12,742 nt of DNA from Candidatus Methanomethylophilaceae archaeon (lineage in GTDB: Archaea; Thermoplasmatota; Thermoplasmata; Methanomassiliicoccales; Methanomethylophilaceae), in assembly GCA_017455785.1 (NCBI GenBank), contig JAFSYZ010000093.1, forward strand, positions 1-12,742, in the 5' to 3' direction. Shown here piece by piece: positions 6,217 through 12,742 of this stretch; the first letter of the stretch is position 1, and every line of letters begins with the position of its first letter. Made by a program: the position numbers and the translations under genes. The notes beneath the pieces are model-generated. The model saw only the letters and a program-made list of their open reading frames with translations. It ran no database searches and had not been told where the DNA came from.

Positions 6217-6236
6217 CCAGACATGTTCCAGACATG
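6217..6236. repeat. Tandem CCAGACATG boxes spaced 11 bp
   Basis: CCAGACATG occurs at 6217-6225 and again at 6228-6236, in the same orientation and exactly 11 bp apart. The same octamer core, CCAGACAT, forms the arms of the inverted repeat 140-290 bp away. Confidence 0.55.
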
Positions 6237-6314
6237 ATCAGAGGTATGAAAACTACGCTACAATACACTGGATATGTCTCAACCCATGCTAAACAGTGGA
6301 CAATAAGGTAAGAA

Positions 6315-6328
6315 GGGGCCGAAGCCCC
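6315..6328 (-). terminator. GC-rich hairpin terminator after the membrane protein gene
   Basis: On the minus strand GGGGC and GCCCC flank a TTCG tetraloop, followed by TTCTT. The stem begins 13 nt after the stop codon of the four-helix membrane protein. Confidence 0.6.
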
Positions 6329-6341
6329 GTTTACATTCCCG

Positions 6342-6785
6342 TCAATCCGATAGGAAGAATGCCTTGACTCCAGGCAGGAATAGATACAGGAGCAGTATCA
6401 ATGAGACGATCGCTCCAGCGACACCCTGGATGACACCGGTGGAGATACTTGACCACACCACAGCGACGATCGACAGGATGTTGAAGATGACACCGAGATA
6501 CCAGAATATGGCCCAGCCCTTTAGGAATCCTATACCGAGGATGAATGAGATAACTCCCATGACGATCAGGGCGATACCGCTTGCATTGGTGAAATCTCCC
6601 CATGACAGATTGTTGTCTGCCAGGAACTGTAGTATCTTATCCAATGTCTCGCCTGAGAACATGTCCGCAGGGTTCGATGTACCTGCAACGAACATGGCCA
6701 CTCCGCCGAGCACCAGGATCACAGCGCCGAGGATGTACAACACTCCGAGGAGTGTTATCAGAATTGGACGTCTGACGTCTGACAT
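6342..6785 (-). CDS. Four-helix integral membrane protein, unknown function (147 aa)
   Basis: Hydrophobic segments at about 8-33, 67-88, 90-111 and 117-138 predict four membrane helices. The loop after the first helix, 'GTSNPADMFSGETLDKILQF' onward (35-66), is polar and probably extracytoplasmic. The N-terminus 'MSDVRRP' is basic and the C-terminus 'LPGVKAFFLSD' is short. The pattern 'RPILITLLGVLYILGAVILVLGG' resembles small uncharacterised archaeal membrane proteins that begin with R-P and end with a K-A/R-F-F motif. I can assign no function. There is no ribosome-binding site, but a TATA box is centred 27 bp before the ATG, so the mRNA is probably leaderless and the start codon is well fixed. 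It is monocistronic, bounded by that promoter and the hairpin at 6315-6328. Confidence 0.8.
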   Translation of the reverse strand: MSDVRRPILITLLGVLYILGAVILVLGGVAMFVAGTSNPADMFSGETLDKILQFLADNNLSWGDFTNASGIALIVMGVISFILGIGFLKGWAIFWYLGVIFNILSIVAVVWSSISTGVIQGVAGAIVSLILLLYLFLPGVKAFFLSD

Positions 6786-6808
6786 GGGCTAAGTATCGAC
6801 GAAGTGAG

Positions 6809-6815
6809 TATATAA
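6809..6815 (-). promoter_or_regulatory. TATA box giving a probable leaderless transcript
   Basis: TTATATA on the minus strand is centred about 27 bp upstream of the ATG at 6785. That is the usual archaeal TATA-to-start distance, so transcription should begin at or next to the start codon. Confidence 0.6.
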
Positions 6816-7187
6816 CTGTGGTTAACGCACCTGTGTTCATACTGAAGAGACTTCGATCGCATCCCTGAGCATGTTCACCTGCGGTTAAACCTAATCAAAG
6901 GGAAAAATATCCTCCGAATTCGATATATCCATCATTCGAAATCTGTTATTAAATACTCGGGGGGGGGGACAATGAGTATGAGTCAATCGGACATGAGAAT
7001 GCCTGATGATCGTAACTACCCGATTCCAGTATCGTATATCTAACGTATTTTGGGACATATGGTCCCGCTGTGGTGTCCACATCACCCACTGCTGCCCACA
7101 GTTGTGTTCGAACCTGACGGACGGGATCATCCATGATTGGCCATCATAAACGGTTCGAAAAATGTTAAGGGGTTTCTCGGATACCGG
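6816..7187. other. Intergenic region with a ten-G tract; no gene seen
   Basis: These 372 bp separate the membrane protein promoter from the end of argD. They contain a G10 run at 6959-6968 and a small GGGAC/GTCCC hairpin (7052-7066, 5-nt loop). A GTTCGAACC resembles a tRNA T-loop but has no surrounding tRNA. I see no credible coding sequence or known RNA. Confidence 0.5.
7158..7162 (-). terminator. Possible oligo-T terminator of the arg operon
   Basis: Five T residues on the minus strand lie about 26 nt beyond the argD stop codon. No strong stem precedes them. Archaeal termination can rely on a T-run alone. Confidence 0.35.
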
Positions 7188-8345
7188 TCACTGAGCACAG
7201 GCATCCTTGATGACCGCCACCGCTTTAGACAGTACATCCATAGGGATGTTCAACGCCGGAAGCAGACGCAGCTTATCCTTGGCTGTGAGGCACAACACGC
7301 CATGGTCCATACAGTATTTGAGCACCTCTGCAACAGGTTTCTTGGGTTTGATACCGATCATCAGACCCATTCCCGTGACGGACTCCACACCCTCGACACC
7401 CTTGAACTGGTCCTTGACGTAATCGCCTTTCTTCACCACTTCTTCCAGCAGTGCATCGTCTATGCGGCCGATCACACTGAGTGCCGCCGCACATGAAACT
7501 GGGTTACCACCGAATGTGGATCCGTGGTCACCGAATCCCAGAACATCCTTGACTTTATCACCGAGCAGCGCCGCACCTATTGGGAGACCTCCGGCCAATC
7601 CCTTTGCCGTAGTGACCACATCTGGTTCCAGACCATAGTTCATGTACGCGTACAGCTTACCTGTACGTCCGTTACCCGTCTGCACCTCGTCTATCATCAG
7701 CAATATGTCGTTCTCCTTGGTGAACGCGTTCAGTTCCTTGGCGAATTTCTCATCCAATGGTATGACACCGCCCTCTCCCTGTATGCATTCTATCAGTATA
7801 CCTGCGACCTTGTTCTTTGCAACGGCATCCTTCAGCTCGTTGATGTCCATACCGATGTGAACGAATCCCGGCGTCAATGGCTGATACAGCTCATGATAGT
7901 GGTCCTGACCTGTTGCTGACAGAGTGGTCAGCGTCCTTCCGTGGAAACTGTTCCTCAATGTGATTATCGTGGAGTACTCAGGTCCCTTCTTCTCTGCGGC
8001 ATACTTCCTCGCCACTTTCACGGCACATTCGTTTGCCTCTGCACCGGAGTTGCCGAAGAAGACCTTCTTCATCCCTGTGCGGGTACATAGTTCCTTGGCG
8101 AGTTCCGCGCACGGTCCGGTGTAGTACAGGTTGGACATGTGCTGCACCTTGCCGATCTGGTCGATGACGGCCTTCTGCCATTCGTCATCGGCGATACCGA
8201 ATGCGGTCACTCCGATACCGGAGCCCATGTCGATGTACTCCTTACCGTTGACATCCTTCACTATCGAACCCTTCCCCGAGACTATCTCTATGGGGAAGCG
8301 GTTGTAGGTCCCTGCGACGTATTCTTTGTCTATGTCCATAATCAT
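7188..8345 (-). CDS. argD: Acetylornithine aminotransferase
   Basis: A class III PLP-dependent aminotransferase (385 aa) that converts N-acetylglutamate semialdehyde and glutamate to N-acetylornithine. Visible motifs are 'GSGIGV' (41-46), 'GNSGAEANECAVK' (98-110), 'SFHGRT' (133-138), 'DEVQTGNGRTG' (219-229), the PLP lysine K248 in 'TTAKGLAGGLPIG', and 'GSTFGGNP' (275-282). Context in an arg operon favours ArgD over other class III enzymes; the lysine-pathway or ornithine/GABA homologues are less likely. I chose ATG 8345 because GGAGG (8357-8353) is 7 nt upstream and the start lies 2 nt after the argB stop. The ATG at 8351 (1 nt from GGAGG) and at 8339 are alternatives. It is the last gene of the operon. 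Confidence 0.95.
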   Translation of the reverse strand: MIMDIDKEYVAGTYNRFPIEIVSGKGSIVKDVNGKEYIDMGSGIGVTAFGIADDEWQKAVIDQIGKVQHMSNLYYTGPCAELAKELCTRTGMKKVFFGNSGAEANECAVKVARKYAAEKKGPEYSTIITLRNSFHGRTLTTLSATGQDHYHELYQPLTPGFVHIGMDINELKDAVAKNKVAGILIECIQGEGGVIPLDEKFAKELNAFTKENDILLMIDEVQTGNGRTGKLYAYMNYGLEPDVVTTAKGLAGGLPIGAALLGDKVKDVLGFGDHGSTFGGNPVSCAAALSVIGRIDDALLEEVVKKGDYVKDQFKGVEGVESVTGMGLMIGIKPKKPVAEVLKYCMDHGVLCLTAKDKLRLLPALNIPMDVLSKAVAVIKDACAQ

Positions 8346-8347
8346 GT

Positions 8348-9208
8348 TCATCCCTCCGTGATCATAGTACCGTCTCCCTCGTTGGTCAACAGTTCCAATA
8401 TTATGGAATCGGGTTTGCATCCGTCTATTATCACAGCATGCTTCACACCGCGGTGTATCGCCTCTATACAGCAGTCGATCTTGGGGATCATTCCGCCGTC
8501 GATGATGCCGCTGTTCATCAGTGATACGGCTTCGGAGATCTTCAGTTCTGCGACGAGTGAGTTCGGATCATTCTTGTCCATGAGCACACCGCGGATGTTG
8601 GTCATCATGATCATCCTCTCCGCCTTCAACGCTCCCGCAATAGCGGCGGCAGCGGTGTCACCGTTGATGTTGTACGTGTTGCCTTCCTCGTCGCGTGCTA
8701 TCGTTGAAACAACAGGGATGTACCCCTTGTCGAGCATATCGCTGATAACTTCCGGGTTGACTTCCGTGATGTCACCTACGTAACCGAGTGCTTCGCTCTT
8801 CGGCTTCGCCTTGATGAGATCGGCATCTATACCGGAGATACCCATGGCCTTGCCGCCGTACTTCTCCAGCAGGTTGACCAGTGACTTGTTGATCTTTCCT
8901 GCAAGTACCATCTGCACTATATCGACAGTCTCTTTATCCGTGACACGCAGACCACCGACGAACTCGGCCTTCTTTCCCATCTTGTCCATGAGTTCCGTGA
9001 TCTCCGGACCGCCTCCATGGACCAATACCACTTTTACTCCTACAAGCCACAGAAGTACAATATCGCGCATGACCTTGTTCTTCAGGTCCTCGTTGATCAT
9101 GGCGTTGCCGCCGTACTTTATGACGACGATCTTTCCGTTGTAGCGTTTGATGTGCGGAAGCGCTTCTGAAAGTACTTCAGCTCTCTCTGAATTGGTGAAA
9201 TCTGACAT
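8348..9208 (-). CDS. argB: Acetylglutamate kinase
   Basis: An amino-acid kinase family enzyme (286 aa) that phosphorylates N-acetylglutamate, the second step of cyclic arginine synthesis. Motifs: 'KYGGNAM' (31-37), the glycine loop 'VHGGGPEI' (63-70), 'GGLRVTD' (85-91), 'INGDTAAAAIAGAL' (181-194) and 'GGMIPK' (238-243). The ending '(T)NEGDGTMITEG' matches the family C-terminus. Length is normal. I start it at ATG 9208 because GTGAGGT, overlapping the argJ stop, is 5 nt upstream; an in-frame GTG at 9220 would overlap argJ but has no better site. It sits between argJ (8-bp gap) and argD (2-bp gap), so the operon is probably translated in a coupled manner. No N-terminal helix of the arginine-inhibited hexameric type is obvious. 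Confidence 0.95.
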   Translation of the reverse strand: MSDFTNSERAEVLSEALPHIKRYNGKIVVIKYGGNAMINEDLKNKVMRDIVLLWLVGVKVVLVHGGGPEITELMDKMGKKAEFVGGLRVTDKETVDIVQMVLAGKINKSLVNLLEKYGGKAMGISGIDADLIKAKPKSEALGYVGDITEVNPEVISDMLDKGYIPVVSTIARDEEGNTYNINGDTAAAAIAGALKAERMIMMTNIRGVLMDKNDPNSLVAELKISEAVSLMNSGIIDGGMIPKIDCCIEAIHRGVKHAVIIDGCKPDSIILELLTNEGDGTMITEG

Positions 9209-9216
9209 GTTATACC

Positions 9217-10431
9217 TCACGTACGGTAGTCGGCGTTGATCTTCACATAATCATATGTGAGGTCGCAGCCCCATGCCGTCGCTTTACCGTTACCGCTGTT
9301 CAGTGTGACCAGTATGTCCACCTGGTCCTCGGACAGGACCTTCTTCGCCTCCTCCTCGGAGAACGGGATACCGGCACCGTTCTTGCAAACTTCCAGCTTA
9401 CCGTACTTGCTCTCGAATGATAGGTCTATCTTGTCGACATCGACATCCGCACCGCTGTATCCTATTGCACAGAGTACACGTCCCCAATTGGCATCTGCGG
9501 CGAAGAGTGCAGCCTTCAACAGACTGGAGCACACGACGCTCTTTGCGACCTTCTTCGCATCCTGTTCGGTCTTGGCGCCTGTGACGACACACTCCAGGAG
9601 TCTTGTCGCCCCCTCCCCGTCGCCTGCGATCATACGGCACATGTGCACATTGACTGTATTGAGTGCCTCCATGAAGATATCGAAATCCTTACCGTCCTTG
9701 TCTATCACGGGATTTCCGGCCATACCGTTGGCCATCACGGTGACCATATCGTTCGTGGATGTGTCACCGTCGATGCTGAGCATGTTGAACGTGTTGGTGA
9801 TGTCTGTTGAGAGTGCCTTCTTCAGCATATCCTTGGAGATCGCAACATCCGATGTGATGAACACCAGCATCGTTGCCATGTTCGGATGGATCATACCGCT
9901 TCCCTTGGCCATCGCACCGATTGTGCATGTCTTCCCGCCGATCTCGAACTGCACCGCGACCTGCTTCTTCACGGTATCGGTGGTCATGATACCTTCCGCA
10001 GCGTTGTTACCGCCGTCCTTTGACAGTTCCTTGACCAGCTGAGGGATGCCGTTCTTTATCGGAGTGATATCCAGGGGCTGTCCGATGACACCTGTGGATG
10101 CCACTACGACATCCTTCGGGGATATCTTCAGTTCATCTGCGATCAGCTTGCACATGGCCTCGGCCACTTCCACTCCGTCGGCGTTGCATGTGTTGGCGTT
10201 GCCGCTGTTGCAGATCATCGCCTGTGCGATACCATCGGAGATATTTTCCTTGGTCACCGCCAAAGGTGCACCTTTCACCAGGTTAGTTGTGTATACAGCC
10301 GCAGTGGTAGCTGGAACCTCGCTGTAGATCAATGCGAGATCCCTCTTGGTACGGCTCTTGCGTATACCGCAGTGTACCCCTGATGCCGTGAATCCTTTCG
10401 CTGTGCAGATGTCGCCTTCTATTACCTTCAT
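9217..10431 (-). CDS. argJ: Glutamate N-acetyltransferase / ornithine acetyltransferase
   Basis: ArgJ (404 aa) transfers the acetyl group from N-acetylornithine to glutamate, and in bifunctional forms also uses acetyl-CoA. It is an N-terminal-nucleophile enzyme that cuts itself; the site is visible as 'KGSGMIHPNMATML', with cleavage expected between A186 and the nucleophile T187. Other family marks are 'CNSGNANTCNA' (74-84), 'STGVIGQPL' (112-120), 'DGDTSTNDM' (221-229) and the ending 'DLTYDYVKINADYRT'. It closes the acetyl cycle with ArgC, ArgB and ArgD of the same operon; I see no separate argA here. Whether it is mono- or bifunctional cannot be told from sequence alone. Start: ATG 10431 with GTGAT 4 nt upstream, overlapping the argC stop; GTG 10440 is an alternative. 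Confidence 0.96.
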   Translation of the reverse strand: MKVIEGDICTAKGFTASGVHCGIRKSRTKRDLALIYSEVPATTAAVYTTNLVKGAPLAVTKENISDGIAQAMICNSGNANTCNADGVEVAEAMCKLIADELKISPKDVVVASTGVIGQPLDITPIKNGIPQLVKELSKDGGNNAAEGIMTTDTVKKQVAVQFEIGGKTCTIGAMAKGSGMIHPNMATMLVFITSDVAISKDMLKKALSTDITNTFNMLSIDGDTSTNDMVTVMANGMAGNPVIDKDGKDFDIFMEALNTVNVHMCRMIAGDGEGATRLLECVVTGAKTEQDAKKVAKSVVCSSLLKAALFAADANWGRVLCAIGYSGADVDVDKIDLSFESKYGKLEVCKNGAGIPFSEEEAKKVLSEDQVDILVTLNSGNGKATAWGCDLTYDYVKINADYRT

Positions 10432-10436
10432 TTGAA

Positions 10437-11345
10437 TCACTCTGTGATGAGTCCGCGGGTCTCCTCGACCCCCATCGATATGTTCATGTTCTGTATGGCC
10501 GCACCGGATGCGCCCTTACCCAGATTGTCGAAACGTGATATCAGCAGCACGTTGCTGCCGTTGCCGTGGACGGTGATCTCCATGTCATCCCGTCCGGTCT
10601 TCGCCCATGCCGACATGAATCCCTCCTCGTCGGCCGTCTCCTTGAATCTGACCAATCCGTTATAATAATATGATCTGTATGTGTCCTTCATCTCGTCCAT
10701 TCTGTCAGTGATGACGGATACGATCACTTCCATCCCGGAGTAGTACGGTGCCACCACAGGACAGAAGGTGGGCTGCTGTGTTAGATCACATACTTTCATC
10801 ATCTCGGGGATGTGCTTATGCTTCTGTGTCAGACCGTACGCGCGGGGAGCTCTCAGGTTGGCATCGTTGGACATCTCGTACTGCTCGATCATCTTCTTGC
10901 CGCCTCCGGAGTATCCGGTAAGCGATGTGCATGAAAGCACGGAATCCTTCTTCAGTATGCCGTTCTCCACCAGCGGTGCCACAAGCGCTATGAATCCGCT
11001 TGCATGGCAACCGGGATTGGCGATGCGCTTGGATGATGCGATCTTCTCACGGAATCCCTTGATCTCGGGGAACCCGTATGCCCATGCATCATTGGTTCTG
11101 TGGGCAGTGGACGTGTCTATGATCACCGTGTCGGTATCGACCATGAATACCGCTTCGACGGAAGCCGCATCGGGAAGACAGAGGAACGCTATGTCCGCCT
11201 GGTTAAGGGCCTGCCTGCGGCTGGTGGGATCCTTGCGTAACGATTCCTCCAGACGTATCAGCTCTATGTCGTCCCGTTTCTGGAGTCTCTCATGTATCCT
11301 GAGACCCGTCGTTCCGGAACTTCCATCGATGAAGACCTTGACCAT
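10437..11345 (-). CDS. argC: N-acetyl-gamma-glutamyl-phosphate reductase (short type)
   Basis: ArgC reduces N-acetylglutamyl phosphate to the semialdehyde with NADPH. The Rossmann start 'VFIDGSSGTTG' (4-14) is characteristic of the shorter class of ArgC, as is the 302-residue length. The active-site Cys is C113 in 'ANPGCHASGF', and the conserved His is H178 in 'QKHKHIPEM'; 'TGYSGGGKKM' (143-152) follows the catalytic domain pattern. Start: ATG 11345 with a perfect GGAGG 6 nt upstream (11356-11352). An in-frame GTG at 11396 would add a tail unlike the family and overlaps the leader hairpin. It is the first gene of the operon. NADPH for this step depends on NAD kinase, encoded elsewhere in the window but in a separate operon. 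Confidence 0.95.
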   Translation of the reverse strand: MVKVFIDGSSGTTGLRIHERLQKRDDIELIRLEESLRKDPTSRRQALNQADIAFLCLPDAASVEAVFMVDTDTVIIDTSTAHRTNDAWAYGFPEIKGFREKIASSKRIANPGCHASGFIALVAPLVENGILKKDSVLSCTSLTGYSGGGKKMIEQYEMSNDANLRAPRAYGLTQKHKHIPEMMKVCDLTQQPTFCPVVAPYYSGMEVIVSVITDRMDEMKDTYRSYYYNGLVRFKETADEEGFMSAWAKTGRDDMEITVHGNGSNVLLISRFDNLGKGASGAAIQNMNISMGVEETRGLITE

Positions 11346-11356
11346 GCCATTCCTCC

Positions 11357-11378
11357 CAGGACAGCCCCTGCTGCCCTG
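11357..11378 (-). promoter_or_regulatory. Leader hairpin abutting the argC ribosome-binding site
   Basis: In the minus-strand leader CAGGGCAGC (11378-11370) pairs with GCTGTCCTG (11365-11357) around the 4-nt loop AGGG, giving nine pairs including one G-U. The 3' side of the stem touches the GGAGG of argC directly. The position suits control of translation initiation, but no ligand or regulator is indicated. Confidence 0.45.
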
Positions 11379-11416
11379 CTGGATTGGGGTTAGCACTAAC
11401 TAGACTTAAAGTAATC

Positions 11417-11432
11417 GCAACATGTCTGTTGC
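11417..11432 (-). promoter_or_regulatory. Palindrome GCAACA-tgtc-TGTTGC upstream of argC
   Basis: Two perfect 6-bp arms flank a 4-bp spacer. It lies between the proposed TATA box (11478-11471) and argC, about 20-30 bp downstream of the predicted transcript start, where it could act as an operator. It contains CATGTCTG, related to the CCAGACATG boxes near 5930-6240. Confidence 0.4.
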
Positions 11433-11470
11433 CATACAAACCATGTGTCTTATTTTAGACATCTGATACG

Positions 11471-11478
11471 CATATAAA
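11471..11478 (-). promoter_or_regulatory. Candidate TATA box of the argCJBD operon
   Basis: TTTATATG on the minus strand is the best TATA candidate upstream of argC. It predicts a start near 11450 and a leader of about 100 nt. A weaker ACTTTAAG at about 11404-11411 would give a shorter leader. Confidence 0.4.
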
Positions 11479-11544
11479 TCATATCAACGTATTCATATTA
11501 TCAATAAATTGAAAGAATTCATTGTTTTTTGAAATAATTTGATA

Positions 11545-11608
11545 CGGACATCCTGTGAATTCTGTCGTAAATGTATACAGTGATTGTATCTTTTCCACAG
11601 GATGTCCG
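11545..11608 (-). repeat. 13-bp perfect inverted repeat, possible large 3' hairpin
   Basis: CGGACATCCTGTG at 11545-11557 pairs exactly with CACAGGATGTCCG at 11596-11608, with 38 nt between. Inside, ATACA and TGTAT can form a second small stem with loop ATCAC on the minus strand. The element begins 10 nt after the TAG stop of the flavoprotein gene and is followed by an AT-rich stretch. It may act as a terminator or a stabilising 3' structure. Confidence 0.55.
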
Positions 11609-11618
11609 CATATCAGTC

Positions 11619-12170
11619 CTATTTCAACTCCTTCCCGACGTTGAACGCCCTTCCAGCACACTCGCCGAATCTGAGGTACCTGTGGTTGAAACCATCGTAT
11701 ACCCACGGGTCCAGTTTCCTGACGTCTATCTTCCCGTCCGTGAGTATGGAATCATCCACGGAGATGTTGACTATCTCGCCGATCAGTTCCTCATTCTCGT
11801 AACTCTTCACCTTACACTCTATGGTCAGAGGCAATTCATTAATGATCGGCGCATCCACTTTCTCACTCTTCGTGGCGGTGAATCCCGACCTCTTGAATTT
11901 GTCAGGTACATCGTTTCCTGATACGATACCCACATAATCGCACGCCTTCATCATGGCATATGTGCCCATACTCAATGTGAAGGCCTTCCTCTCCTTCAGA
12001 TTCTCGGCCGTTCTGTGTCCCTTGTCTACACATACGTACACCTCATCCTCCTGGTGGATACCTCCCCAGGCGGCGTTCATGGCGTTGGGCGTCCCGTCCT
12101 TATTATAAGTGCCGATGATCAGCACCGGCTCGGGATACATACTCGGTTTGACCCCTAGATCCTTCCTCAT
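11619..12170 (-). CDS. Flavin reductase-like (flavoredoxin-type) FMN-binding protein
   Basis: This 183-residue protein has the split-barrel flavin-reductase domain layout. 'MYPEPVLIIGTYNKDGTPNAM' forms the first strands, followed by 'AAWGGIHQEDEVYVCVD' (33-49), 'HRTAENLKERKAFTLSM' (52-68), and 'DYVGIVSGNDVPDKFKRSGFT' with 'LPLTIECKV'. This matches the small FMN proteins that pass electrons from reduced carriers in anaerobes; the physiological partner is unknown. I start at ATG 12170, because extending upstream to 12239 adds non-family residues and overlaps the zinc-ribbon gene. No clear ribosome-binding site precedes it. It is the only intact gene here ending in TAG; two codons later a TGA follows in frame (TAG GAC TGA). 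The upstream zinc-ribbon gene ends 46 bp away on the same strand. Confidence 0.85.
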   Translation of the reverse strand: MRKDLGVKPSMYPEPVLIIGTYNKDGTPNAMNAAWGGIHQEDEVYVCVDKGHRTAENLKERKAFTLSMGTYAMMKACDYVGIVSGNDVPDKFKRSGFTATKSEKVDAPIINELPLTIECKVKSYENEELIGEIVNISVDDSILTDGKIDVRKLDPWVYDGFNHRYLRFGECAGRAFNVGKELK

Positions 12171-12216
12171 ACCGTACGGTATGATACGGGGGTTTTTGAT
12201 TATTCGTATACCGGGA

Positions 12217-12519
12217 TCAGTTGAAATTGACCCCTGCATTGATCGCGACGACGAATATGATCACCGTGATCAATATCGACAGCACGATGCCGATCAGCGC
12301 ACCTATTCCGGCGGCCTTGGAACTCTTCGGCTTGTCGTTCATCCATACCGCCCACAATATGATCCCGACTATCGGTATCAGGAATCCCAGCACTCCCCAA
12401 AGGGCGACATAGTCCTCCTCTATGGGAGTAACCCTCAGTTCTTTCAGCTTGAAGCCGCAACCAGGACAAAATGATGAGTTATCGGGAATTTCCATTCCAC
12501 AATTCTTACAGAAGGCCAT
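12217..12519 (-). CDS. Zinc-ribbon membrane protein (100 aa)
   Basis: An N-terminal zinc ribbon has four Cys (C4, C7, C18, C21: 'CKNCGMEIPDNSSFCPGCG') of the type often found at the start of archaeal and bacterial small membrane proteins. Two hydrophobic helices follow, at about 37-60 ('YVALWGVLGFLIPIVGIILWAVW') and about 70-95. They are separated by a basic loop 'NDKPKSSK', so both ends are probably extracytoplasmic or both cytoplasmic; a cytoplasmic ribbon is the more usual arrangement. Function is unknown. The start is well supported by GAGGTG (12530-12525) 5 nt before the ATG. It may be cotranscribed with the flavin-reductase-like gene downstream. Confidence 0.85.
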   Translation of the reverse strand: MAFCKNCGMEIPDNSSFCPGCGFKLKELRVTPIEEDYVALWGVLGFLIPIVGIILWAVWMNDKPKSSKAAGIGALIGIVLSILITVIIFVVAINAGVNFN

Positions 12520-12550
12520 GTGAACACCTCAGGGATTAATCATATTACAT

Positions 12551-12560
12551 ATTATATTAA
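12551..12560 (-). promoter_or_regulatory. Candidate TATA box of the zinc-ribbon gene
   Basis: TTAATATAAT on the minus strand lies about 36 bp before the ATG, leaving room for a short leader with the GAGGTG site. Beyond it, 12561-12742 is AT-rich and I see no gene there. Confidence 0.4.
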
Positions 12561-12742
12561 GAATAAGAGGATACCATCGTCTCCGAATCGAAAACAGTGT
12601 AGCGAATCGATCGTACAATGAAGATGTTCTTTGATCGCATCCTTCTTCCTTTCATATCATCAGGACCTTGGGCACATCAGTAATTGGTGCCAAAAATGCG
12701 ATATTTGTGACAAAATTTGGTGTACATTTTGCAAACAATATA

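Noticed and set aside
7105..7125. GTTCGAACC resembling a tRNA T-loop
   Set aside because: No flanking T-stem pairing, acceptor stem or anticodon arm could be found on either strand.
12670..12695. GGCAC ... GTGCC inverted repeat near the window end
   Set aside because: Only five base pairs with an 11-nt loop, and no adjacent gene is visible to give it meaning.
1..12742. CRISPR array or replication origin
   Set aside because: No regularly spaced repeat-spacer units were seen, and there is no orc1/cdc6 gene or recognisable origin box; the curved-DNA region alone is not enough to call an origin.

Overview
The window looks like chromosomal DNA of a euryarchaeal (Thermoplasmatota-type) methanogen, most likely from the Methanomassiliicoccales. 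This is inferred from archaeal TATA boxes, one likely leaderless gene, archaeal Shine-Dalgarno motifs (GGAGG, GAGGTG), a fused NADP phosphatase/NAD kinase of the type known from Methanocaldococcus (MJ0917), a small JAMM metalloprotease and moderate GC. Nearly every intact gene ends in TGA. TAG occurs only as the stop of a flavoprotein gene and as an in-frame amber codon in an integrase relic. Rare TAG would fit a pyrrolysine-decoding archaeon, but no pyl gene lies in the window.

Layout. (1) 1-850: a decayed tyrosine integrase pointing at an intact tRNA-Leu(CAG), with extra copies of the tRNA 3'-end sequence between them; this is the scar of an integrated element. (2) 940-2686: a small conserved protein of unknown function and a phosphohexomutase-family protein with degenerate active-site loops, diverging from a shared AT-rich promoter. 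(3) 2676-5851, minus strand: an operon of an Ala/Gly-rich membrane-anchored protein, a bifunctional NADP phosphatase/NAD kinase and a JAMM protease. Its last gene overlaps the convergent mutase gene by 11 bp. (4) 5852-6341: a noncoding region with a 13-bp inverted repeat (AATATCCAGACAT) enclosing T-tracts phased at about 10-11 bp (predicted curved DNA), plus tandem CCAGACATG boxes. (5) 6342-6785: a four-helix membrane protein with a likely leaderless promoter and a GC-rich terminator. (6) 6816-7187: noncoding, with a ten-G run. (7) 7188-11345, minus strand: a compact argC-argJ-argB-argD operon covering N-acetylglutamate (made by ArgJ) to N-acetylornithine, preceded by a long leader with a palindrome and a hairpin abutting the argC ribosome-binding site. 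(8) 11545-12519: a 13-bp inverted repeat, a flavin-reductase-like protein ending in TAG, and a zinc-ribbon membrane protein.

The best candidates for undescribed biology are the membrane-tethered Ala-rich protein, whose C-terminus resembles an inactivated DUF559/Vsr-type nuclease fold, and the curved-DNA element with CCAGACAT boxes upstream of its operon. Next come the pseudo-mutase, the amber codons and the argC leader. All functional statements rest on motif recognition by eye; no database search was run.
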